From Anaerolineales bacterium (GTDB lineage: Bacteria; Chloroflexota; Anaerolineae; Anaerolineales; UBA4823): a stretch of DNA of 32,470 nucleotides. The notes beneath the pieces are model-generated. The model did no database searches and was not told the DNA's origin. It saw nothing but the letters and a program-made list of their open reading frames with translations. This document shows positions 16,949-23,982 of the stretch, in pieces. The first letter of the stretch is position 1. Each line of letters starts with the position of its first letter. Location: the NCBI GenBank assembly GCA_016929095.1, contig JAFGJM010000058.1, forward strand, positions 1 to 32,470, read 5' to 3'. The translations under genes and the position numbers were made by a program.

Positions 16949-17795
16949 AAAAAAACATGCATTTTTACTTTTCACCAAAGCGCCCATGGCGGGTAAAACC
17001 AAAACCCGTCTTACCAAAGAACGCGGCGGCATCTTTACTCCCGAAGAAGCGCTGGATTTTTATAAAGCCTGTCTATTAGATGTCACAGAAATCGGCTTTC
17101 GCGCCATAGAAGAACTTAACCAGGCAAACGCATCTGAAAACGGCGACCAGCCAGATCAATACGATTTTTTTATCAGTTATTCACCCGCCTCTGAAAAAGA
17201 AGCATTTGAAAAATTATTCAAGGAAGCTGGACCCTGGCCTGCGTCTATTCATTTTATTATTGACCACGGTGAAAACTTCGACCAGCATTTCGATGATGCT
17301 TTCAAACAATTGTTCGACCGCGGTTATCACGCCGTTGTCTCCATAGGCGGAGACCTGCCTACCATGCCGGTCAACCATATTGTTCAGGCTTTTCAATGGC
17401 TGGCATATTTTGATGCTGTCTCCGACAAAGGCGGGTTTGTCCAGGCGCCCTGCCAGGCGTGCGGCGTTTCCCTGGTTGGTTATACCGCCCAAACCGCTAT
17501 GGACTCACAGGGTGTATTCTACAACCTCCAGGGCGTACCGGCGTTGGACGCTTATACACATAAAGCCAGCCAACAAAGTATTCCCACAGCCATGTTGATG
17601 CCGGTTGCCGATGTGGATAATGGAGAAGACCTGGCGCATACTATTTCGCTGATCCGTTCGATTAAATATGCCAGCTATTTCCAGCCGGACCTTTTTGTAC
17701 CTCACCGTACCCTGGCGTGGATCGACCGTATGGGTTTGACCATCAGCACACCTCCAAACACCGAACATGACCCAAGGGAGTCTATTGATGCCTGA
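16941..17795 (+). CDS. DUF2064 nucleotidyltransferase-like protein (GT-A fold)
   Basis: A 284-residue protein of the DUF2064 (TIGR04282-type) family, related to CofC, MobA and other sugar/cofactor nucleotidyltransferases. The N-terminal FTKAPMAGKTKTRL is the family's nucleotide-binding loop; GGDLPTMP is the metal-binding Asp region. The start is the ATG at 16941, overlapping the oxidoreductase stop by 8 bases. Its own end overlaps the next gene by 8 bases. Tight overlap on both sides implies translational coupling with redox genes. A role in finishing a pterin or other cofactor for these enzymes is attractive because MobA and CofC share the fold, but the family's true reactions are mostly unknown. 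Confidence 0.85.
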   Translation: MNRKKHAFLLFTKAPMAGKTKTRLTKERGGIFTPEEALDFYKACLLDVTEIGFRAIEELNQANASENGDQPDQYDFFISYSPASEKEAFEKLFKEAGPWPASIHFIIDHGENFDQHFDDAFKQLFDRGYHAVVSIGGDLPTMPVNHIVQAFQWLAYFDAVSDKGGFVQAPCQACGVSLVGYTAQTAMDSQGVFYNLQGVPALDAYTHKASQQSIPTAMLMPVADVDNGEDLAHTISLIRSIKYASYFQPDLFVPHRTLAWIDRMGLTISTPPNTEHDPRESIDA

Positions 17796-18774
17796 AATCG
17801 AGCTGGATGAGGCGCGATGTACCGGCTGCGGATTGTGCGTCGATTTTTGCCCGGTAGAAGTATTCGACCTGGTAAAAAAGAACGGGCGTTATTACCCACA
17901 AGCCGTCAGGGCTGAACGTTGTTGGGCGTGTGATACTTGCGTGGGTCAGTGCCCTCAAGGCGCCTTGAGGGTCATTGAAAATGCATCCGAACTTGAAGAT
18001 CAATCCGGCACAGGCCCGCAATACGGTACCAGCCCTATGATTTCTGATACCGAAAAACAGCTTTGCCATACCTGGTCGAATTCACTTATTCGCGTGTTGG
18101 GATTACGCTGGAACCCGGTTGCCATAAATCTGATCCCGGTTGGAACGGTAATGCCAAATGTTGCCAAACCCCGCCAAAAATTACGTTTCTGCCAGTCTCT
18201 GATGGCTGCCCGGCGCGGAAAGTCATTCTTAATGCCCGCCAATTGCCACGCCTGCCCAGATGGCACCCACATATTAGGGTTAACAGAAATTCCACCCAAA
18301 CTTGCCACCGGGGAATTGTACCTGCGCTTTGGCAAACTCGATTCGATGGAAGCTGCCCAACACATGATCGCTGAACGGCCTCTTCTGGCGCCCCGTTCCA
18401 TCCAAGCCACATTGGTTACTCCGCTTAAGGATGCGGTGTTGGTTCCGGATGTTATCGCCGTGATTGCCCTGCCTGAACAAATGATGTGGCTTTGTATGGC
18501 AGCTTCTTATTACACGGGTAAACGCTTCACTTTCAAAGTAAGCGGTTATAACGCCCAATGTGTGGAAACAACCCTGATCCCCTATACAACCAATGGAATT
18601 AACATCTCATTGGGTTGTTATGGCTGCCGCGCCAGTTCAGATGTGAGTGACGATTTGATGTTTATGGGCATCCACCGCGAGCGCATGCCGGAATTGATCC
18701 GCGGATTGGACGCCTTGGGGAGGAAAGCCATCCCCGATTCACGCAATAAAATATATCTACCACCGCAAACCTGA
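17788..18774 (+). CDS. Ferredoxin-DUF169 fusion protein
   Basis: A 328-residue protein. Residues 1-60 are a bacterial 2[4Fe-4S] ferredoxin (Cys11/14/17/21 and Cys45/48/51/55). After a linker, residues from about 95 to 315 are a DUF169 domain with its own conserved cysteines (LRFCQSLMAAR, NCHACPDG, CYGCRAS). DUF169 proteins occur in anaerobes and methanogens and have no established role. I place the start at ATG 17788, behind gggag, in preference to an upstream in-frame ATG at 17767. It overlaps the preceding gene. The fusion suggests that DUF169 receives electrons from, or passes them to, the ferredoxin part. Confidence 0.88.
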   Translation: MPEIELDEARCTGCGLCVDFCPVEVFDLVKKNGRYYPQAVRAERCWACDTCVGQCPQGALRVIENASELEDQSGTGPQYGTSPMISDTEKQLCHTWSNSLIRVLGLRWNPVAINLIPVGTVMPNVAKPRQKLRFCQSLMAARRGKSFLMPANCHACPDGTHILGLTEIPPKLATGELYLRFGKLDSMEAAQHMIAERPLLAPRSIQATLVTPLKDAVLVPDVIAVIALPEQMMWLCMAASYYTGKRFTFKVSGYNAQCVETTLIPYTTNGINISLGCYGCRASSDVSDDLMFMGIHRERMPELIRGLDALGRKAIPDSRNKIYLPPQT

Positions 18775-18786
18775 AAACTAAGGAAT

Positions 18787-19359
18787 ATGCCTAAAAAAAC
18801 CAATCCTCAAATAAATTATAAGACCATTACCGGGCGAGATTTTGCTGCGTTATTGCACCCGCGTCCGGCCATTCTGGTCACCTGTTGTGATACAAGCGGT
18901 GTTTCGAATATCTTAACCATCGCCTGGCATACACCCCTGTCGTATGATCCTCCATTGGTGGGCATCAGTGTGGGCGTTACTCGATACTCACACAGCTTAA
19001 TCTCTCAAGTTGGCGAATTCGTGATCAATATTGTCGATGTTTCGATGATCGATGCCCTTAAAACTTGTGGTCAATATACCGGCGAATTGGATGATAAAGC
19101 ATCTTTAGCAAATCTATCCCTTATTCCCGCTAAAAAAGTAAGACCTCCCCTCATTGCCGGTGCAAATGGATACCTGGAATGTCTGGTGGAACAAGAGGTC
19201 GATGCCGGAGACCATACATTCTTTATCGCTAAAGTGTTATTGGCGCAAGCGGCTGAAACGGCTTTCTCGAACATGTGGGTGTCTCCCCAAGGCAATATCC
19301 CATTATGTTTGCAGCGAGACCAATATGGCATCTATCAGGATATTGGTCATAAGGATTGA
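18787..19359 (+). CDS. Flavin reductase-like FMN-binding protein
   Basis: A 190-residue split-barrel flavoprotein of the flavin reductase family, with PRPAILVTCCD and NILTIAWHTPLSYDPPLVGISV near the N-terminus and the family's GEFVINIVD stretch. In anaerobes such proteins act as flavin-dependent reductases or electron shuttles, not as partners of monooxygenases. A taaggaat Shine-Dalgarno precedes the ATG. It follows the ferredoxin-DUF169 gene by 12 bases, so the two may form an electron-transfer pair. The full family length is present, and the substrate is unknown. Confidence 0.88.
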   Translation: MPKKTNPQINYKTITGRDFAALLHPRPAILVTCCDTSGVSNILTIAWHTPLSYDPPLVGISVGVTRYSHSLISQVGEFVINIVDVSMIDALKTCGQYTGELDDKASLANLSLIPAKKVRPPLIAGANGYLECLVEQEVDAGDHTFFIAKVLLAQAAETAFSNMWVSPQGNIPLCLQRDQYGIYQDIGHKD

Positions 19360-19367
19360 AGAAACCG

Positions 19368-19856
19368 ATGGCAACACCTGAAGTCGTCCATCTTCGCTGG
19401 GGAACTCCAGCCGATAAATCGATCATCACCGCACTGTTAAAACGCGAAAACATGGGCGAAGGAATCGATCCAGCCGAATGTTTAATCGCAGAAGCTGACA
19501 CAGGGCTTCTTGGATTTGCGCGGGTAGAAGAAGTGGACGGCGAAAGCTATTTACGACCCATCATTGTTTCACCCCAGGGAAAGGGTAAAGGCATTGGCCG
19601 TTTTTTGATGCAAGGCTTACAGCAAAAATGGGATAAGTTACTCCTCGTAGCGCGTGGAGATGCTGTTGGTTTTTATCGAAAACTTGGGTTCGAAATTGTA
19701 AATTGGCAAGAATTAGCTGAGGTAATTCACCAGGAATGTGTGCAATGCCCTGATATAGATAAATGCTGTCCAACACCCATGTGTTGGTTGTCTGGTAATT
19801 CATCTCATAAAAAAAATATGCCCGTTGGGATATCAAATTCTCATCCAGATAGGTAG
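19368..19856 (+). CDS. GNAT acetyltransferase with cysteine-rich tail
   Basis: A 162-residue GCN5-type acetyltransferase. The acetyl-CoA loop is VSPQGKGKGIGRFLM, followed by DAVGFYRKLGFE, the usual motif B. Near the C-terminus ECVQCPDIDKCCPTPMCW gives six cysteines in eighteen residues, which may bind a metal. Relatives with a similar CP...CCP ending are known among arsenic-inducible GNATs (ArsN-like), by recollection. The start may be the ATG at 19368 (aagga 12 bases upstream) or a TTG at 19356 that overlaps the previous stop. Last gene of the long operon; a perfect 7-bp hairpin lies inside its 3' coding end (19770-19787) without a T run. Confidence 0.8.
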   Translation: MATPEVVHLRWGTPADKSIITALLKRENMGEGIDPAECLIAEADTGLLGFARVEEVDGESYLRPIIVSPQGKGKGIGRFLMQGLQQKWDKLLLVARGDAVGFYRKLGFEIVNWQELAEVIHQECVQCPDIDKCCPTPMCWLSGNSSHKKNMPVGISNSHPDR

Positions 19857-19898
19857 GTACAAATGATCAAAAATCAGGTATTATAAATAAAAATATTA

Positions 19899-20058
19899 CT
19901 CCGAGCTGTCTGACCTAAAGTTCACATTCGATGGGCAGTCAGCCGCCTCGATATATGGCGAGGACCTTCGCGCCCCATCAGGGGTCCGAAAGTAGGTTGA
20001 GCTGGAAACGGTTCAGCCTCCCGAAATCTGGCATTTTTTCTAGACCGATACGCCAGAT
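19899..20058 (+). ncRNA. Candidate Moco/Tuco riboswitch (molybdenum or tungsten cofactor RNA)
   Basis: The 222-base gap before the ECF operon holds a highly structured leader. Helices visible are 19905-19915 with 19933-19943 (11 positions, two mismatches); 19946-19950 with 19959-19963; a short cccc/gggg stem at 19973-19984; and a 10-bp hairpin 19995-20004 with 20009-20018 capped by a GAAA tetraloop. The stretches ccgaaagtaggttgagc (19986-20002) and cagcctcccgaaatctgg match my memory of the conserved core of the Moco RNA family (RF01055), including its GNRA tetraloop. A further 7-bp hairpin, 20026-20032 with 20052-20058, sits just before the Shine-Dalgarno at about 20065-20073. It could be the expression switch acting on translation. 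The family call is from recognition; Moco versus Tuco subtype is not decided. Confidence 0.78.
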
Positions 20059-20078
20059 GGAATTGGGAAGGAGTTTGT

Positions 20079-20636
20079 GTGAATAATACTCCCATCTCGC
20101 CAGCTTCAATGCTGGCGAAAGTTATTAAGAAAAAAGCGATAGAAGGCATATGGTTGATCAGCGGGGAACGCCAGGTTGGGAAAACCACCTGGTGCTCATC
20201 CCTTGCCCGCCAGGCAAAAGCTGCCGGATGGAAAGTGGGAGGATTGATCACACCAGCAGTTTTTTCCGGGGGAGAGAAAGTTGGCTTTGACCTTATCGAT
20301 TTGCTAAGTAATGTTCAATATCATTTTGGCGTTTCAGATAGCGCGCATCCCGATTGGATAAAAATCGGCGATTGGCGTTTAAACCCCGAAGTGCTCGCCT
20401 GGGCAAATCAACAACTTAAACATTGCCGGGGCTGTGAATTATTCATCCTGGATGAACTTGGTCCCCTGGAGTTTAAACATAACCAGGGTTTTCACGAAGG
20501 GATGAAGCTATTAGATGATAAGGCGTTTCATGCTGCATTTGTTGTTATTCGCCCGGAATTGTTACCCCTGGCGCGGGATCGATGGCCGCAAGCGGGGGTA
20601 ATCGAAATTCGAAAGGAAACCAATGATCCGGGTTAA
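20079..20636 (+). CDS. THEP1-family nucleoside-triphosphatase/kinase-like protein
   Basis: A 185-residue P-loop protein with Walker A GERQVGKT near residue 27, the THEP1-typical VGGLITPAV strand, and a Walker B/DE(L)GPLE segment (LFILDELGPLEF). THEP1 proteins hydrolyse NTPs in vitro and may really be kinases. The start is GTG at 20079 with gggaaggag upstream, immediately downstream of the riboswitch. The end overlaps the ATPase gene by 14 bases. Being the first gene under the switch, it may phosphorylate or activate the imported compound, which is inference. Confidence 0.82.
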   Translation: MNNTPISPASMLAKVIKKKAIEGIWLISGERQVGKTTWCSSLARQAKAAGWKVGGLITPAVFSGGEKVGFDLIDLLSNVQYHFGVSDSAHPDWIKIGDWRLNPEVLAWANQQLKHCRGCELFILDELGPLEFKHNQGFHEGMKLLDDKAFHAAFVVIRPELLPLARDRWPQAGVIEIRKETNDPG

Positions 20637-22092
20637 TCATCTATCCATCCGATACAATAACGCCCTGGTATTGAACGACATCTCAATGCATGTAAAGGCA
20701 GGCGAATGCATATTGATCACCGGTCCTTCCGGTTGCGGAAAAAGCACACTAGCTTTCGCTGTTAGCGGTCTGATACCACAATCCATTCCTGCCCAAATGA
20801 AGGGCAATGTTCAAGTGAACGGCCTCGATACCAGCCAACATCCTTTACCCGATCTGGCGCGTCATGTGGGAATGGTCTTTCAAAATCCCAGCCAACAATT
20901 ATTCCATCTGCATGTTGAAGACGAAGTGGCGTTTGGTCCTCGCAATCTTGGATATGAGGAAACCGAAGTTCAAGCGCGAGTGGAATGGGCGTTGAACGCC
21001 ACCGGGCTGACCCATTTGAGGCATTCTAATCCGGTAGAGTTATCTGGCGGGCAAAAACAATGTGTGGCGATTGCCTCGGTGCTGGCGATGAAGCCTAAAG
21101 CCCTGGTTTTGGATGAACCCACTGCATCTTTAGATGTCCCTAATACACGTCTGGTTATGAATGCTCTGCATCACCTTCTGGAGTGTTATGCAGTAACCAT
21201 CGTATTGATCGAGCATCGGTTGGATGAATCATCCCATCTGGCAAATCGGGTGATTCTAATGGATGAGGGGCGAATCGTTGCCGATGGTCTGCCTTCGGAT
21301 ATATTTTCAAATAAGGAAACCCGTTTGCGTTTGGGTTTACGCCGCCCGATTGACCAGCCTCTTGAGACCTGGACTGATCTAATTCAGGAAAATGGGGATA
21401 ATGCAAACGGACGCTCTCCGTTATTGGAGTTGCGTGAAATCTCTGCCGGCTACAATCACCACGCGGTGATCGAAGGGGTCAATTTATCCGTGTACCCCAA
21501 TGATTTCATAGCTCTGGTAGGGAATAACGGAGCAGGAAAAACCACGTTGGCGCTGGCGGCTGCCGGTTTGATCAAACCCCAAAAAGGAAATGTGTGTTTT
21601 CTGAACGGTAAGCGTCCCCGCGCCGGTCAGGATGTATCGCTCCTTTTCCAAAATCCGGTCGACCAATTATTCTGTGATAGCGTGGAAGAAGAAGTGGGAT
21701 TTGGCATGAAAAATTACCGCTCTTTTGACCAGAACATTTTACAAACCACCCTTGAACAAGCGGATTTATCAAACCTGCGTACCCGAAGACCGACCAATCT
21801 TTCGGTTGGGCAACAACAGCGTACAGCATTAGCGGCATGCCTAGCGCTGCATCCCAAATTAGTAATCCTGGATGAACCAACCCTGGGCCAGGATTGGGGT
21901 CATTTATCCCGCTTAATGGATTATCTTGTGGGTTTAAATCAAAATGGTACCGCCATCATTTTAATTTCTCACGATTATAAACTGGTGCATCGCTATGCGC
22001 GTCGTATCGTACTGATGGAAAATGGAAACATTAAACTAGCCGGATACCTGCCTAAAAATGAATCGCTACAGGTATCAGACGGCGCAGATTAA
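20623..22092 (+). CDS. ECF transporter ATPase, two fused ATP-binding domains
   Basis: A 489-residue protein joining two CbiO/EcfA-type ABC ATPases. Domain 1 has Walker A at residues 34-42 and signature LSGGQ at 140-144, with LVLDEPTASLD; domain 2 has Walker A at about 300-308 and signature LSVGQ at 393-397, with LVILDEPT. Both domains carry the Q-loop VFQNP/LFQNP typical of ECF ATPases. Most ECF systems use two separate ATPases; the fusion fixes a heterodimer. The H-loop of domain 1 reads IEHR and that of domain 2 ISHD, so both histidines are kept. It works with the membrane proteins encoded at 22150 and 23230. Confidence 0.93.
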   Translation: MIRVNHLSIRYNNALVLNDISMHVKAGECILITGPSGCGKSTLAFAVSGLIPQSIPAQMKGNVQVNGLDTSQHPLPDLARHVGMVFQNPSQQLFHLHVEDEVAFGPRNLGYEETEVQARVEWALNATGLTHLRHSNPVELSGGQKQCVAIASVLAMKPKALVLDEPTASLDVPNTRLVMNALHHLLECYAVTIVLIEHRLDESSHLANRVILMDEGRIVADGLPSDIFSNKETRLRLGLRRPIDQPLETWTDLIQENGDNANGRSPLLELREISAGYNHHAVIEGVNLSVYPNDFIALVGNNGAGKTTLALAAAGLIKPQKGNVCFLNGKRPRAGQDVSLLFQNPVDQLFCDSVEEEVGFGMKNYRSFDQNILQTTLEQADLSNLRTRRPTNLSVGQQQRTALAACLALHPKLVILDEPTLGQDWGHLSRLMDYLVGLNQNGTAIILISHDYKLVHRYARRIVLMENGNIKLAGYLPKNESLQVSDGAD

Positions 22093-22149
22093 TGAGAAGA
22101 AAATGAGACATAGAAAAGGGAAAAGACACAATACGAGGAGGTATCGCTT

Positions 22150-22755
22150 ATGAAATTCAAGACACGTGAATTAGTAACCTTGGCTGTTTTTGGGGCGCTT
22201 TGGGGTCTGGACGAAATCAGCGTTGGCGCGCTGTTGAAATCCTTGAATGTCCCCTTCAGCGGCATGTTTTTAGCGGCTATCGGGCTGCTGATCTTGATGA
22301 TCGGCAGGATATTTGTCCCCCATAAAGGCTCTTCGGTCTTCATCGGCGCCATAGCCACCATATTGAAGTTATTCAGTTTAGGCGGTCCGGTGATTGGTCC
22401 CATGATTGGCATCATGGGAGAAGCCATCATCGCAGAGATCGTGCTTTCGATTGCCCAAAAACCCAGCCGGCTTTCATTTATTCTTGCCGGCGCGGCAGGT
22501 GTTTTTTGGCCGCTCATCCAACCTTTTATTACCGGGCCTCTTCTCTTTGGATTAAGCCTGTTCAGTGTATGGTTGGATTTATTGGATATCGGAAACCGAT
22601 TTTTAGGATTGGACACCAGCGCTGCACTTTGGATAGTATTGGCGCTCATTGCGATCTATTGGATTGTAGGTGGTATCGCCGGGTGGCTTGCCTGGGATAT
22701 CGGTCATATTTTACAAGTCCGTCTTCGACGTGACACAATTGACGTAACTTTATAA
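22150..22755 (+). CDS. ECF S-component-like membrane protein
   Basis: A 201-residue hydrophobic protein with about five or six membrane spans, a short charged N-terminus (MKFKTRELV) and a glycine-rich middle (GGPVIGPMIGIMGEAIIAE). Size, topology and position between the ATPase and EcfT genes make it the likely substrate-binding S component. It does not match any S-component specificity I recognise (biotin, thiamin, riboflavin, folate, cobalt or nickel). The start has an excellent aggagg 8 bases upstream. If the riboswitch call is right, its ligand should relate to molybdenum, tungsten or pterin cofactor supply. Confidence 0.75.
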   Translation: MKFKTRELVTLAVFGALWGLDEISVGALLKSLNVPFSGMFLAAIGLLILMIGRIFVPHKGSSVFIGAIATILKLFSLGGPVIGPMIGIMGEAIIAEIVLSIAQKPSRLSFILAGAAGVFWPLIQPFITGPLLFGLSLFSVWLDLLDIGNRFLGLDTSAALWIVLALIAIYWIVGGIAGWLAWDIGHILQVRLRRDTIDVTL

Positions 22756-22780
22756 ATCAATATTGGAAAGGAAAAAATAA

Positions 22781-23233
22781 ATGTATAAAAAATTATTTTT
22801 CGGATTGATCATATTAGCATTATTGTCTGCGGGTTGTGCGGCAAAAGAATCCTCTGCCCCGGTAGCCTCTGGTGATCAATTGAAAGTAGGCGATGGCGCC
22901 ACAACCAAAGAATACACCGCTGCCGATTTACAAGCCCTTACAGAATCAACCGCTGCGTTTAAAGATGTGACCTATAAAGGGGTAACTCTGAAAGCATTGA
23001 TCGCTGACGCCGGTTTTAATTTTGATGAGATCAAAGCAGTAAAAGCCGTGGCAGCCGATGGATTCAGCTCGAATTATGATTCGTCGATATATAGCCGCGA
23101 TGATGTCATCGTTGCTTATGCCACCGAGAGCGGCGCATTAACGGAAGATGACGGCGTTTTCCGCATGGTGATCCCAGACGGCGAAGGCAAACAAAATGTA
23201 CGCATGTTAGCGGAGATAAAAATAGTCAAGTGA
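22781..23233 (+). CDS. Lipoprotein with sulfite-oxidase-like (PF00174-type) domain
   Basis: A 150-residue exported lipoprotein. Signal peptide residues 1-18 end in LLSAGC, with Cys19 as the lipidated residue. The mature part (TAADLQAL, YKGVTLKALI, VKAVAADGFSS, FRMVIPDGEGKQ) resembles the small molybdopterin-binding oxidoreductase domain fold of the SUOX/YedY superfamily. The only cysteine is the lipidated one, so a Mo-ligating Cys is absent and catalysis is unlikely. ECF importers normally have no extracytoplasmic binding protein, which makes this gene within an ECF operon unusual. It may present a pterin or cofactor to the S component. Its last four bases overlap the EcfT start (GTGA). Confidence 0.78.
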   Translation: MYKKLFFGLIILALLSAGCAAKESSAPVASGDQLKVGDGATTKEYTAADLQALTESTAAFKDVTYKGVTLKALIADAGFNFDEIKAVKAVAADGFSSNYDSSIYSRDDVIVAYATESGALTEDDGVFRMVIPDGEGKQNVRMLAEIKIVK

Positions 23234-23961
23234 TTAAACAAAAAAGTACGAATTTACCTGTTGAATCCCAGCCGGAACAACTCCGGCTGGGAACCATCAG
23301 TTACGTGGCCATATTCCTGGGATTGATTTTTGGGGTCATGCTTGCCCCTGCGGATCGGCTGTGGATGTTCGCTATCGTATATTTGATAGTTGCCGGAATT
23401 GTGTTTCCAATATCACTCAAACGCATTCTCCGGCTGAAAATGTTGATTTTATGGATAATTTTCATCGTTCCGCCGATTTTCTTCCTGGGAGAAATCGATC
23501 GTTCGATTTGGGGAATTGGCTATTCATCGGAAGGCGCTCTCGCCTCACTCCAATTTGCCATACGCCTGCTGGTGGTATTGGTTACAGTCAATGGCTTCAC
23601 TGCCGCCATCGATATCGTCTCAGTTGCCGGGATGATGGAAAGGTTTGGCATGCAAGGCCTGGGATTTTCGTTGGGCGTTGCTCTAAACCTTTTACCCACC
23701 TTGCAGCAATCTTCTCTGAATACCTGGCACAGCCTGCGAATGCGCGGAGGTTTACGTCATCAGCGCTGGCGTGGTTTGCAGCTATTCATTATTACAGTCA
23801 TGACCAATACATTACGCCGCGCGGAAGAAATAGCCCTGGCTGCCGAAGGACGCGGCTTTTCTCCTGAACATTCTCGCCCGTTACCCATGAAAAAAGGGAC
23901 CTGGGATCAATTTGTAATTATTGGCGCAATTTTATCGATTATCTGCGCAATTATCATATAA
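23230..23961 (+). CDS. ECF transporter T component (EcfT/CbiQ)
   Basis: A 243-residue membrane protein with about six spans. The two coupling motifs that contact the ATPases are visible: LRMRGG at about residues 170-175 and AAEGRGF near 208-214 (the Ala-Arg-Gly type signatures of EcfT/CbiQ). The start is GTG at 23230 overlapping the lipoprotein stop, so the two are co-translated. Full family length. It completes a dedicated ECF transporter of fused A-A', S and T, not one sharing an energy module with other S components. Confidence 0.9.
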   Translation: MIKQKSTNLPVESQPEQLRLGTISYVAIFLGLIFGVMLAPADRLWMFAIVYLIVAGIVFPISLKRILRLKMLILWIIFIVPPIFFLGEIDRSIWGIGYSSEGALASLQFAIRLLVVLVTVNGFTAAIDIVSVAGMMERFGMQGLGFSLGVALNLLPTLQQSSLNTWHSLRMRGGLRHQRWRGLQLFIITVMTNTLRRAEEIALAAEGRGFSPEHSRPLPMKKGTWDQFVIIGAILSIICAIII

Positions 23962-23982
23962 AAGAAAGCAAGGTTAATAAAA

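Noticed and set aside
19770..19787. Perfect 7-bp hairpin as a terminator of the long operon
   Set aside because: It is inside the GNAT coding sequence, encodes its Cys-rich tail and has no T run after it.
19857..20078. Cobalamin, TPP or other vitamin riboswitch
   Set aside because: I see none of the hallmark conserved stretches of those classes, whereas the GAAA-capped hairpin and the ccgaaagtagg core resemble the Moco RNA, and MobB lies in the operon.
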